Positions 1 to 9,725 of a DNA stretch of 34,272 nucleotides are shown here, in pieces; the first letter of the stretch is position 1, and each line of letters opens with the position of its first letter. Both the position numbers and the translations under genes were made by a program. Origin of the DNA: Lacihabitans sp. CS3-21 (GTDB taxonomy: Bacteria; Bacteroidota; Bacteroidia; Cytophagales; Spirosomataceae); assembly GCF_024343675.1 (NCBI RefSeq), contig NZ_RJUD01000102.1, forward strand, positions 1-34,272. The letters run 5' to 3'. Below the pieces are notes generated by a model, which made no database searches, was not told the DNA's origin, and saw only the letters and a program-made list of their open reading frames with translations.

Positions 1-1
1 G

Positions 2-2884
2 GCTAGTGAAAGCACAATTGGTCAATATACTTGTGTAATTACAGGTAATTGTAAGACCATTGTTTCTAATCCAGCATTGTTGGAAATTAGCGGCTGCCAA
101 ATACCTAATGAATTTGATCTTGCCTTACGAACTACAGTCATTGATACAAATAAAGTATTTTATGCCAATACTTTGGTTAGATATAAAACCATTGTATATA
201 ATCAGGGTAAAGAAAAAGCATACAATATTTCTGTCATAAATTATATTCCAAAAGGGATGTCTTTCGAAAATTATAAAAACTGGACATGGAAAGATAATCA
301 ATTGACAACTCAAATAGATAGTTTAGCCGCAGGAGATAGTATTAGTATAGAATTGGCTCTTAGGATTAATGCTAACCAAATATCAGGCAAAATGATAAAT
401 ATTGCCGAGATTTTTGGAGCCGATAAAGATAAGTTGGGTAAGATTCATTTATTAGCCGATAGTGATAGTCGCTTCGACAGAAATTCTTCTAACGACATTG
501 GTGGTAAAGAAGAATCAGCTACTGACAATGCTATTTTTGGTAATGGTGATGGAGAGAACGATATTGTTGGAGGAATAAACCCAGAATACGACGAAGACGA
601 TGCCGACCCTGCAACTATTTATATCCAAAGTATAAGGAAACGATGTTCAGATTTGGCCTTACGCAAACGAGTTATTCATAATAAAACGGAGATGTATTTA
701 CCTAACGAATTAGCAATATTCGAGATAACTGTCTATAATCAATGTCCAACCGCAACTGCATACAATATTGACATCATTGATTATATTCCAAAAGGCTTAG
801 ATTTTGACCTTAAAGATAGTACAAACCAAAATTGGCAAATAGGTAATAATAATGAGGTTGTTACAAGAATTGATAGCCTTGCAGGTGGAGATAGTATCAG
901 CATTCAAATTGCTTTACGAGTGAACCATCAAACAAAACCAGGACTTTATATTACAAAAGCCGAAATTTTTGGTGCAGACTTAGATAAGTCAGGTACAAAT
1001 CATCTCTTTTCCGATGCAGATAGCCGTTTTGATAAAAATTCCTTCAACGATATTGGGGGAAGAGAAAATTCTCCAACCGATGATATGATTTTAGGCGATG
1101 GTGAAGGTACTTTCGATGTTGTAAGAGGGATCAACCTTAATCATGATGAAGATGATGAAGACCCAGCCGCTATCATTGTTATACCATTTACAAACCCATG
1201 CAATGACTTAGCGATTCGCAATGAGCCAGAATATCGTTTGGTAACCCCTATGTATTTGCCAAAAGACTCAGTGAAGTTTGAAGTAACGGTTTACAATCAA
1301 TGTAAAAACTGTAAAATTTATAATGTAAATGTGGTTAATTATATTCCGAAAGGAATGGAACTTGATATCAACAATCCAATCAATCAGCGTTGGAGCATTA
1401 GTATTGATACGGTCAGAAAAAGCAATGGAACTATTCGTATTGATACAAATGCAGTTACAAGTGTAGATAGTTTAACAGGTATGGAAGCTAAAACTATCGA
1501 AATTGTATTAAAAATAAAAGCAGATTCAAAACCAGGCGTTTACATCAACAAAGCTGAAATTTATAGTGCAACTACCGATTTTGCGGGATCAAATCCAATT
1601 TACTACGATAGAGACGGTACTTTCGACAGAGACCAATCTAATGATATAGGTGGCAAAGAAAACTCGCCAAACGATAATTATATTTTAGGTGATGGAAATG
1701 AGTATTATGATGTAGTCGAAGGTGTTCTTATAAAACACGATGAAGATGATGAAGATCCTGCATTGATAGTAGTTGGTGACATTAATTGTCTTGCCTTGTC
1801 GGCAGACTCGGTAAGCGGCACAAAATGGTTCGATTTCTTTGATAAAAGTGGACGTTTATTTGCCTCCATCAACCCTAATGGACAAAATCTAGGCAAAGTT
1901 TCCTTGTCGATACGCCATTATGGTAATTTATTGGCCAATATACCAGCCACTAAAAACGGAACTAAATTTATGTCTCGTTATTTTGATTTTGTAAGCTCTT
2001 TGAAAAATTCTTACGAAAATCCGGTTTCGATAAAATTGTATTTTACGGATGAGGAATTTGCCACCTACAAAAAAGCGATAAACTTAAATACATTTACCCC
2101 AAGTGACTATAGCATAGTTCGTTATGCAGGGGCTAACCAAAACTGCAGATTAGAAGATAACGATAATTTTATCGAAGGTTTCAGTGATGTAATTTACAAG
2201 GATATCACTAACGATAGTTTGTATAAGGCTTTTGCTGTGCAGTTCAACACCGATAATTTGGCAGAATTTGGAGCAACAGCCAATAAGTTCAACTTTATTA
2301 ATGGTTTTAAAGCCACTAAGAAAGAAAATATAGTTTTACTTAATTGGGAATCTACATTAGAGGTAAATGGTGCTTATTATTTAATCGAAAGAAGCACCGA
2401 TTGTAAACTTTTTACCAAATTGGCAAAAGTTTCGACCATAAAAGTTGGCACTTACAGCTTTACGGATAGTTCAGCTCCAACAAGTACGAATTGTTATAGG
2501 ATTTCTTTTATTGATACCGACGGTACGCATAAAGTGTTAGATAATAAATCGATACAAACAGAAATTCCGAGCGGCAAAGTTTTAGATAAATCTAGAATTA
2601 TTGTTCATAATGCTGAAGTTTTGCCACCAACATGTTTGATTTATCCAAATCCAATAGCAGATTTGAATAACATTAATCTTGAATTGAAAAATTTAATACC
2701 TAAAAAGGTTTCATTGAGTACAATATTTGGCACCCAGCTTGAAGTAAAACTGAAACCGACAAATGAAAACCAGTATCAGTTGCAATTAGGTTCAAACTTT
2801 GAAGTTTCAAATATTTATTATTTGGTGGTCAATGATCAATTTGGGCGAAGCTGCACAGTCAGATTTGTGATCAATCAAAATTAG
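2..2884 (+). CDS. T9SS-exported repeat protein (DUF11-like repeats), 5' truncated
   Basis: The frame is open from base 2 with no start codon that fits, so the gene begins left of the window. The first residues (ending ...VSNPALLEI) look like the tail of an Ig-like domain with the pattern GQYTCVI. Three long tandem repeats follow, starting at bases 116, 650 and 1205, about 178-190 codons each. Each opens with DLA[LI]R, contains a YNxxxYNI..(I/V)xYIPKG core typical of DUF11/conserved-repeat beta-sandwich domains, and closes with Asp-rich stretches (DxDSRFD, then DEDDxDPA) that could bind calcium. After base 1790 comes a region without a recognised family, then a C-terminal segment from about base 2633 (CLIYPNPI... 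to the end) that matches the T9SS type A sorting domain. The inferred role is a secreted or surface-anchored structural or adhesive protein; the ligand is unknown. A strong terminator follows directly. Confidence 0.85.
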   Translation, partial: ASESTIGQYTCVITGNCKTIVSNPALLEISGCQIPNEFDLALRTTVIDTNKVFYANTLVRYKTIVYNQGKEKAYNISVINYIPKGMSFENYKNWTWKDNQLTTQIDSLAAGDSISIELALRINANQISGKMINIAEIFGADKDKLGKIHLLADSDSRFDRNSSNDIGGKEESATDNAIFGNGDGENDIVGGINPEYDEDDADPATIYIQSIRKRCSDLALRKRVIHNKTEMYLPNELAIFEITVYNQCPTATAYNIDIIDYIPKGLDFDLKDSTNQNWQIGNNNEVVTRIDSLAGGDSISIQIALRVNHQTKPGLYITKAEIFGADLDKSGTNHLFSDADSRFDKNSFNDIGGRENSPTDDMILGDGEGTFDVVRGINLNHDEDDEDPAAIIVIPFTNPCNDLAIRNEPEYRLVTPMYLPKDSVKFEVTVYNQCKNCKIYNVNVVNYIPKGMELDINNPINQRWSISIDTVRKSNGTIRIDTNAVTSVDSLTGMEAKTIEIVLKIKADSKPGVYINKAEIYSATTDFAGSNPIYYDRDGTFDRDQSNDIGGKENSPNDNYILGDGNEYYDVVEGVLIKHDEDDEDPALIVVGDINCLALSADSVSGTKWFDFFDKSGRLFASINPNGQNLGKVSLSIRHYGNLLANIPATKNGTKFMSRYFDFVSSLKNSYENPVSIKLYFTDEEFATYKKAINLNTFTPSDYSIVRYAGANQNCRLEDNDNFIEGFSDVIYKDITNDSLYKAFAVQFNTDNLAEFGATANKFNFINGFKATKKENIVLLNWESTLEVNGAYYLIERSTDCKLFTKLAKVSTIKVGTYSFTDSSAPTSTNCYRISFIDTDGTHKVLDNKSIQTEIPSGKVLDKSRIIVHNAEVLPPTCLIYPNPIADLNNINLELKNLIPKKVSLSTIFGTQLEVKLKPTNENQYQLQLGSNFEVSNIYYLVVNDQFGRSCTVRFVINQN

Positions 2885-2900
2885 AACAAATCTTAAGTCT

Positions 2901-2938
2901 AAGCGGATTGGAGAGTTTGACCTCCAATCCGCTTTTTT
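2901..2938 (+). terminator. Rho-independent terminator of the T9SS repeat protein gene
   Basis: A 12-bp perfect stem (2902-2913 with 2922-2933, AGCGGATTGGAG/CTCCAATCCGCT), an 8-base loop and a run of six T. It lies 17 bases past the stop codon. Confidence 0.93.
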
Positions 2939-3250
2939 AAACCTTGCCTAGTATTCTAAGCAAATCTATAAATTGAGTTTTCTATATTCTTACAATAATG
3001 AAGGGATTTAGCCTAAATTCGTATTTACAGGGAAACTATTCAGTTTATCCTTACTTTAACATAGAATATTTTCAATCTTCAGAAATTTCAGATTTCATAA
3101 TCCCAAAATAATCCTACCTTTTTACACTTTTTTTTAGGTTTTTATCGGAATTATGAAATTTTCTTCGTTATTTCGCACCCGAAAAATCACCCTCTTTGGA
3201 GACTTTTCTCCAAAAAGGCGTTTTTAAATAGAATAAAATTAATAAGCATA
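2939..3250 (+). promoter_or_regulatory. Non-coding leader region upstream of atpA
   Basis: There is no plausible gene in these 312 bases. The stretch is very AT-rich. The best promoter guess is TACCTTTT at about 3113-3122, one base off the Bacteroidota -7 box TAnnTTTG, with an imperfect TTTC about 18 bases upstream; this is weak. If used, it would give atpA a leader of roughly 120 nt that contains the hairpin at 3191-3225. Confidence 0.35.
3191..3225 (+). terminator. Terminator-like hairpin in the atpA leader (possible attenuator)
   Basis: Bases 3195-3202 pair perfectly with 3207-3214 (TTTGGAGA/TCTCCAAA) around a CTTT loop. Three more pairs (3191-3193 with 3216-3218) follow beyond one mismatch, and five T occur at 3221-3225, separated from the stem by CG. 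It sits 25 bases before the atpA start codon and far beyond the strong terminator at 2901-2938, so it is not needed to end the upstream gene. Attenuation of atpA is inference. Confidence 0.45.
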
Positions 3251-4834
3251 ATGAGCATGGCATCAGTTAGACCAGATGAAGTTTCGGCAATTTTGCGTGA
3301 GCAATTGGCGGGTGCAAAAACCGAAGCAGAATTAGAAGAAGTAGGTACGGTACTCCAAATAGGTGACGGAGTGGCTCGTATTTATGGACTATCAAAAGTA
3401 CAACAAGGAGAGTTGATCGTATTCGAAAACGGTCTGAAGGGACTTGCACTTAACCTTGAAGAAGACAACGTTGGAGCTGTATTGTTAGGCGACTCAGCGG
3501 GTATCAAAGAAGGTGCAATAGCAAAACGTACAGGTGAAATTGCCTCTGTAAAAGTAGGTGAAGGCATTATCGGACGTGTTGTAAACACCCTTGCAGAGCC
3601 AATCGACGGTAACGGACCTATCACTGGTGAACTTTTCGAGATGCCATTGGAAAGAAAAGCACCGGGTGTTATTTATCGTCAGCCAGTAACTGAGCCTCTT
3701 CAAACAGGTATCAAGGCAGTGGATGCGATGATTCCTATCGGTCGTGGTCAGCGTGAGTTGGTTATCGGTGACCGTCAAACTGGTAAAACTGCCGTTTGTA
3801 TTGACACCATCATTAATCAAAAAGAATTCTTCGACAAAGGAGAGCCAGTTTACTGTATATATGTAGCTTGTGGTCAGAAAAACTCTACGGTTAAGGCGGT
3901 TGAGCAAACTTTGAGACGTTATGGAGCTATGGATTACACAGTAATCGTAAACGCTGGAGCTTCTGATCCATCACCTATGCAGTTCTTTGCTCCATTTACA
4001 GGTGCAGCTATTGGTGAGTATTTCAGAGATACTGGTCGTCCAGCTCTAGTTATATATGATGACTTGTCTAAACAAGCCGTTGCTTATCGTGAAGTTTCTC
4101 TATTGCTTCGTCGTCCACCAGGTCGTGAGGCCTATCCAGGAGACGTTTTCTACCTTCACTCAAGATTGTTGGAACGTGCCGCTAAAATCAACCAGTCAGA
4201 CAAAATCGCTCAGGCGATGAACGACCTTCCACCTTCATTGGTTGGAAAAGTTAAAGGTGGCGGTTCATTGACAGCCCTTCCAATCATCGAAACACAAGCA
4301 GGTGACGTATCGGCATATATTCCTACTAACGTAATCTCTATTACTGACGGACAGATATTCTTGGAGTCTAACTTGTTTAACGCAGGTATTCGTCCAGCCA
4401 TCAACGTGGGTATCTCCGTATCACGTGTGGGTGGTAATGCTCAGATTAAGTCAATGAAAAAAGTGGCTGGTACACTTAAGCTTGACCAAGCTCAGTTCCG
4501 TGAATTGGAAGCTTTCTCTAAGTTCGGTTCTGACCTTGACGCCGCTACCAAATTGGTAATTGAGCGTGGTCGTCGTAACCAAGAGATTTTGAAGCAAGGA
4601 CAATATCAGCCAAGCCCAGTAGGCGACCAAGTAGCTATCATTTTCGGATCAATCAACGGTATCATGGACTTAGTGCCTGTTACAAGAGTGAAAGAATATG
4701 AAACTGAATTCTTGACTATCTTGAAATCAACTAAGCCAGGTATCATCGAAAACCTTTCGAAAGGTAAAATGGAGAAAGAAGATACAGATTATATCATATC
4801 TTTTGGAAAAGACTTGGCTAAGAAGTACGCTTAA
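3251..4834 (+). CDS. atpA: F1F0 ATP synthase subunit alpha
   Basis: The 527-residue product is full length for AtpA and forms the non-catalytic nucleotide-binding subunit of the F1 head on the cytoplasmic face of the inner membrane. Visible features are the beta-barrel N-terminal domain, the P-loop GDRQTGKT at residues 173-180, and the alpha/beta signature [14 protein letters not shown] near residue 380 that carries the arginine finger. The ATG at 3251 is chosen; a second ATG two codons later is also possible. The gene is followed after 60 bases by atpG. The usual upstream partners (atpH, atpF, atpE, atpB) are missing: the gene before it is an unrelated exported protein. The operon is therefore split in this genome. 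Confidence 0.98.
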   Translation: MSMASVRPDEVSAILREQLAGAKTEAELEEVGTVLQIGDGVARIYGLSKVQQGELIVFENGLKGLALNLEEDNVGAVLLGDSAGIKEGAIAKRTGEIASVKVGEGIIGRVVNTLAEPIDGNGPITGELFEMPLERKAPGVIYRQPVTEPLQTGIKAVDAMIPIGRGQRELVIGDRQTGKTAVCIDTIINQKEFFDKGEPVYCIYVACGQKNSTVKAVEQTLRRYGAMDYTVIVNAGASDPSPMQFFAPFTGAAIGEYFRDTGRPALVIYDDLSKQAVAYREVSLLLRRPPGREAYPGDVFYLHSRLLERAAKINQSDKIAQAMNDLPPSLVGKVKGGGSLTALPIIETQAGDVSAYIPTNVISITDGQIFLESNLFNAGIRPAINVGISVSRVGGNAQIKSMKKVAGTLKLDQAQFRELEAFSKFGSDLDAATKLVIERGRRNQEILKQGQYQPSPVGDQVAIIFGSINGIMDLVPVTRVKEYETEFLTILKSTKPGIIENLSKGKMEKEDTDYIISFGKDLAKKYA

Positions 4835-4856
4835 TTTTTGATAAGTGTTTTTAGTG

Positions 4857-4890
4857 AATCTAAAATCGCAAATCGTAAATCATAAATAAA
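4857..4890 (+). repeat. Short heptamer repeat (AAATCGT-like) between atpA and atpG
   Basis: Four consecutive heptamers are visible: AAATCGC (4863-4869), AAATCGT, AAATCAT, AAATAAA (to 4890). The 16 bases at 4857-4872 (AATCTAAAATCGCAAA) recur exactly at 6881-6896. The repeat fills most of the space before the atpG start. Confidence 0.65.
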
Positions 4891-4894
4891 GAAA

Positions 4895-5776
4895 ATGGCT
4901 TCATTAAAAGAAGTAAGAAATAGAATAACCTCGGTAAACTCTACCATGCAAATCACCAAAGCCATGAAAATGGTGGCGGCTGCTAAGTTGAGAAGAGCTC
5001 AGGATAGAATCATTCAGATGAGACCTTATGCCAAGAAACTCAACGAGCTTATTGCTCAGGTTTCTCAAGGTACAGAGGTGGGAGCATCTAGCCCATACAC
5101 GCAGGTAAGAGAAGTGAAAAACGTCCTAATCATGATGGTAACATCAGATAGAGGTCTATGTGGAGCTTTCAATACCAATGTGATCAAGGCTGCTGTTGCT
5201 TTTATCAACGAAAACTACCCTGTTCAACTCGATAAAGGCAATATTTCGGTATTGTCTTTGGGTAAAAAAGGTAGTGAAGCTTTTACCAGAAGAGGGATAA
5301 AAGTAGACAATGAGTTTACCGATATTTTCCAAAGATTAAGTTTTGATACTGCCAAAGAAGCTGCTGAAAAAGTAATGGCTGCTTTTGCTGAAGGTACCTA
5401 CGACGAAGTGGTTTTGGTGTACAACGAATTCAAAAACGTTGCAACACAAATCATCAGAACAGAGAAAATCCTTCCTTTGGTAAGCGAAGAAAGCGAAGAA
5501 AAAACTTCGAACACAGATTATATCTTTGAACCATCTGAAGAAGAAATCATTCTTGAGTTGATACCAAAAGCCATCAAATTGTCAGTTTTCAAAGCTGTTT
5601 TAGACTCAAATGCCTCAGAGCATGGAGCCAGAATGACAGCGATGGACAAAGCAACAGAAAACGGTGGAGAGCTTTTGAAAGCACTGAAAATCGAATACAA
5701 CCGTTCGCGTCAGGCTGCCATCACCAAAGAAATTTTGGAGATTGTTGGTGGAGCGGAAGCTTTGAAAGGAGCATAA
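4895..5776 (+). CDS. atpG: F1F0 ATP synthase subunit gamma
   Basis: The 293-residue product is the central rotor stalk that couples proton flow through F0 to catalysis in F1. The N-terminal helix (MASLKEVRNRI...ITKAMKMVAAAKLRRAQ) and the C-terminal helix (MTAMDKATENGGELL...YNRSRQAAITKEI) are the two conserved coiled-coil arms of the family. The loop with SEESEEKTSNTDYIFEPSEEE is the usual variable insertion. It probably shares a transcript with atpA, 60 bases upstream, and is closed by a terminator 27 bases past the stop. Confidence 0.98.
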   Translation: MASLKEVRNRITSVNSTMQITKAMKMVAAAKLRRAQDRIIQMRPYAKKLNELIAQVSQGTEVGASSPYTQVREVKNVLIMMVTSDRGLCGAFNTNVIKAAVAFINENYPVQLDKGNISVLSLGKKGSEAFTRRGIKVDNEFTDIFQRLSFDTAKEAAEKVMAAFAEGTYDEVVLVYNEFKNVATQIIRTEKILPLVSEESEEKTSNTDYIFEPSEEEIILELIPKAIKLSVFKAVLDSNASEHGARMTAMDKATENGGELLKALKIEYNRSRQAAITKEILEIVGGAEALKGA

Positions 5777-5802
5777 TAGTATTCATACCCATATTCAAAA
5801 TG

Positions 5803-6859
<1,057 letters not shown>

Positions 6860-6880
6860 GAATAAATCGAATCAATTATT

Positions 6881-6900
6881 AATCTAAAATCGCAAACCGA
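6881..6900 (+). repeat. Second copy of the AATCTAAAATCGCAAA repeat
   Basis: Bases 6881-6896 are identical to 4857-4872. This copy lies in the 58-base gap between the convergent genes hemB and moxR. No good terminator stem is seen in the gap. Confidence 0.6.
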
Positions 6901-6917
6901 GTCAGTCGTCAATCCCC

Positions 6918-7889
6918 TCATCCTCCAATTGCTACTTTCTTCAAAATAGCTTCTACAATTTGACGGGTATTGATGCCGTCGGCTTCGGCTTCGTAGTTGA
7001 GGATAATTCGGTGATTGAATACATCGCTTACAACAGCTTTGATGTCTTCAGGTAGCACATAATCACGTTTGTCAAAGAATGCCAGAGCTTTTGCAGCTTT
7101 GTGAATGGCAATGCCAGCTCTTGGCGAAACGCCGTACTGAATATATCTCGCTTCTTCTTTCAGACCATAATCTTCAGGATTTCTGGTCGCAAAAACCAAC
7201 TCCACAATGTAGCGTTCCAACATATCCGAAATCGTGATGCCGTTGATGATTTTCTTGATTTCGAGAATGTCATTTTTGCCCAAAACCGACTTTACATTTT
7301 CTTTAAAATCCATGTTGGCTATTTTGCGGATCATCTCCAACTCTGATTTTTTATCGAGATAATCTACATAGACCTTCATCATAAATCTATCCACTTGGGC
7401 TTCTGGTAGGGGATAAGTACCTTCCTGCTCCACTGGGTTTTGGGTAGCCATTACCAAGAATGGAGGGTCTAACTGAAACGATTCTTCACCAATGGTGATT
7501 TGTTTCTCAGCCATGGCCTCTAACAATGCCGATTGCACCTTCGCTGGGGCACGGTTTACTTCATCTGCCAGAATTAAGTTTGCGAATATTGGTCCTTTTT
7601 TTACCTCAAAATCACCGGATTTTTGGTTATAAATCATGGTTCCGACCAAATCCGAAGGCAATAAGTCGGGGGTGAATTGTACTCTTCTAAATCCCAAGTC
7701 CAATACTTTTGCCAGTGTGTTTACTGTCTTGGTTTTGGCCAATCCTGGAACTCCTTCAAGCAAAATATGACCGTCTGTAAACAAACCAATCAGCAATCTA
7801 TTGATAAGATATTCTTGTCCGATGACCACTTTGTGAACTTCGGCGAGTACATCATCTATTTTTTTATATAAAGAATCTATTTTATTCAT
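6918..7889 (-). CDS. MoxR-family AAA+ ATPase
   Basis: MoxR ATPases are AAA+ chaperone-like proteins that help assemble or activate partner complexes, usually with VWA-domain proteins. The 323-residue product has Walker A GVPGLAKT (residues 46-53), Walker B LILADE (105-110) followed by VNRAPAKVQSALLEAM, and the sensor region ATQNPVEQEGTYPLPEAQVDRF. The ATG at 7889 is preferred over an in-frame TTG five codons upstream. In Bacteroidota this gene is normally followed by a DUF58 gene and Bat/VWA genes; here the next gene downstream is convergent hemB, so the partners are elsewhere. prmC lies 69 bases upstream on the same strand and may be cotranscribed. Confidence 0.93.
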   Translation of the reverse strand: MNKIDSLYKKIDDVLAEVHKVVIGQEYLINRLLIGLFTDGHILLEGVPGLAKTKTVNTLAKVLDLGFRRVQFTPDLLPSDLVGTMIYNQKSGDFEVKKGPIFANLILADEVNRAPAKVQSALLEAMAEKQITIGEESFQLDPPFLVMATQNPVEQEGTYPLPEAQVDRFMMKVYVDYLDKKSELEMIRKIANMDFKENVKSVLGKNDILEIKKIINGITISDMLERYIVELVFATRNPEDYGLKEEARYIQYGVSPRAGIAIHKAAKALAFFDKRDYVLPEDIKAVVSDVFNHRIILNYEAEADGINTRQIVEAILKKVAIGG

Positions 7890-7958
7890 GGAGTAGGTTT
7901 TCAAAGATGTGAATTTAGCTAAATATATTTAAATGGGCGAATTTGAAATGAAAAACGC

Positions 7959-8795
7959 TCATTTTTTTGCCAGAACCATACGGTCTTTCTCGAAAAAATC
8001 TTGAATTAATTCAACCTTCGAATATCCAGCGTTTGTGAATACATCACAAGTTTCTTGTCCCAAATAACTATTTATTTCTACTAAAACATGGCCTTTATCT
8101 TCCAAGAAAGCTTGCCCTATTTCTGCAATTTTTTTGTAAAAAATCAGTGGGTCGTTATTGCTTACAAAAAGTGCCAAATGAGGTTCAAAGTTTAAGACAT
8201 TCGAACGCATTTCGGGCATTTCATTCTCTTTTACATAGGGCGGATTGCTCAGGATTAAATCAAACTTCCGTTTACCAAACGGACTTTCAAAATTTAAGAT
8301 ATCTGCTTTTTGGATGTTTACATTTGCTTTAAGATTTTCATTATTTTTTTTTGCAATGTCTAGTGCATTTTCAGAAATATCAATAGCAAAAACTTTGGCA
8401 TGTTTTATCCCCAATGCCGTACTTATAGCAATACAACCGCTACCAGTTCCTAAATCCAGAACAGATTTTGGCGAAAGACTTATGGCCTTTTGGACTAATT
8501 CTTCGGTTTCTGGTCTAGGAATAAGTACGTTTTCATTCACAAAAATTTCGTGTTCATTAAACCATGTCTTGCCTAAAATATACTGAATAGGTTCAAAGGT
8601 ATTGACACGTTTTATGATGTCATCCATTCCTGATAATTGTTCTTTATAGATTGATTTTGAAGCAATTAAGTCATTTTTGGTAACGCCCAAGAGTTCATTG
8701 AAAACCATAAAAACAATCTCTTTAGCTTCTGAGGGTTCATAAGCTTTTATCTGTTCACAGCAGCGTTTGTATTCGGTTTTGAGGTCGAGCATCAT
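7959..8795 (-). CDS. prmC: Peptide chain release factor N5-glutamine methyltransferase
   Basis: PrmC methylates the glutamine of the GGQ motif in release factors RF1 and RF2, which raises termination efficiency. The 278-residue product has the N-terminal helical domain, then PRPETEELV, the SAM-binding loop VLDLGTGSGCIAI, and the catalytic NPPY motif (DLILSNPPYVKE). The start ATGATG directly abuts the T tract of the terminator of the gene upstream (8796-8824), leaving no separate promoter or leader. The N-terminus aligns with known PrmC proteins, so a much later start is unlikely. Confidence 0.95.
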   Translation of the reverse strand: MMLDLKTEYKRCCEQIKAYEPSEAKEIVFMVFNELLGVTKNDLIASKSIYKEQLSGMDDIIKRVNTFEPIQYILGKTWFNEHEIFVNENVLIPRPETEELVQKAISLSPKSVLDLGTGSGCIAISTALGIKHAKVFAIDISENALDIAKKNNENLKANVNIQKADILNFESPFGKRKFDLILSNPPYVKENEMPEMRSNVLNFEPHLALFVSNNDPLIFYKKIAEIGQAFLEDKGHVLVEINSYLGQETCDVFTNAGYSKVELIQDFFEKDRMVLAKK

Positions 8796-8824
8796 AAAAA
8801 AAGGGAGAGTGTTGGCTCTCCCTT
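8796..8824 (-). terminator. Terminator of the DUF1080 gene, touching the prmC start codon
   Basis: AAGGGAGAG and CTCTCCCTT form a 9-bp perfect stem (8801-8809 with 8816-8824) with a 6-base loop. On the minus strand it is followed by about seven U, which end at the prmC ATG. Confidence 0.88.
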
Positions 8825-8844
8825 AAGTATTTTGAGTTTAGAAA

Positions 8845-9633
8845 TTACAATTTTCTAATCCAGATATTCCTGAACTGTGTTTTGTTTCCATGGTCTTGAA
8901 GTGAAATCACATCGTCGCCATGTGCGGCAGGGTACATGTGTAAGCCAATGTAATTGGTCAAACCTGCTATGGTTGTGTTGTTTTGCACCAATACACCATT
9001 GTGTAATACCGTAATTCTGGCAGGAGCATCCACTCTTCCATCTGCTTTGAATCTCACTGCGGTGTATATAACATCGTAAGAATTCCATTCCAACGGGCTA
9101 CGCATGGCGTTTACCAATGGTGGTACATCTTTGTAGATACTTCCCGCTTGGCCGTTTGCGTAAGTTCTGTTATTATAATTGTCCAAAATCTGTAGTTCAT
9201 ATCTGTTTTGAAGGAACAATCCACTGTTTCCACGGCCTTGTCCAGCACTTTCTACGATGTCAGGAGCACTGAATTCGATATGAATTTGACAATCTCCAAA
9301 CTTCAATTTTGTTTGAATTCCACCACTTTGCGGAACAACTTCCATGTGGTCATTGTCCACTATTTTCCAAGGTGCTGGTTTTGTAATATCTTTTTGGCTA
9401 ACCCATTGGTCTAGATTTTTTCCATCAAAAAGAATGATGGCGTCTGAAGGTGCATCACCTAGCTTTTTGGCTGGAGTTACTACACGCACTTCAGGTTCCC
9501 AAATCTCCGTCATCTCTGGCTTCATAGGCATTGGAGATACTTCTGGCGGCGTATTTGGATATTTATTTTGACCTATTGCAAATGTCGAAATGAGCGTAAG
9601 ACAAAGGGCAGGAATGAGGTTTTGTTTTTTCAT
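8845..9633 (-). CDS. Secreted DUF1080 / 3-keto-disaccharide hydrolase family protein
   Basis: The 262-residue product starts with a signal peptide (MKKQNLIPALCLTLISTFAIG, cut near residue 21). A concanavalin-like DUF1080 domain follows: ILFDGKNLDQWV, PWKIVDNDHMEVVPQSGGIQT, GNSGLFLQNRYELQILDN, and NSYDVIYTAVRF. Members of this family hydrolyse 3-keto-glycosides or act on related sugars; the real substrate here is not known. It is a single gene with its own promoter and terminator, acting in the periplasm or outside the cell. Confidence 0.93.
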   Translation of the reverse strand: MKKQNLIPALCLTLISTFAIGQNKYPNTPPEVSPMPMKPEMTEIWEPEVRVVTPAKKLGDAPSDAIILFDGKNLDQWVSQKDITKPAPWKIVDNDHMEVVPQSGGIQTKLKFGDCQIHIEFSAPDIVESAGQGRGNSGLFLQNRYELQILDNYNNRTYANGQAGSIYKDVPPLVNAMRSPLEWNSYDVIYTAVRFKADGRVDAPARITVLHNGVLVQNNTTIAGLTNYIGLHMYPAAHGDDVISLQDHGNKTQFRNIWIRKL

Positions 9634-9658
9634 TTTTTAAAATAAGGTTATTGGATTT

Positions 9659-9689
9659 CAAATTTAGAACAAAAATTGATTATTCTAAA
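9659..9689 (-). promoter_or_regulatory. Promoter of the DUF1080 gene
   Basis: On the minus strand TTTA (9686-9689), a 19-base spacer, then TAAATTTG (9659-9666). The -7 box is a full match; the -33 box has one mismatch. It lies 25 bases before the ATG. Confidence 0.6.
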
Positions 9690-9725
9690 TTTAAATTCAC
9701 CTAATTCCTAAAGAAATAGACGAAA

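Noticed and set aside
3494-3907. 137-residue minus-strand frame inside atpA
   Set aside because: Antisense shadow of a highly conserved coding sequence.
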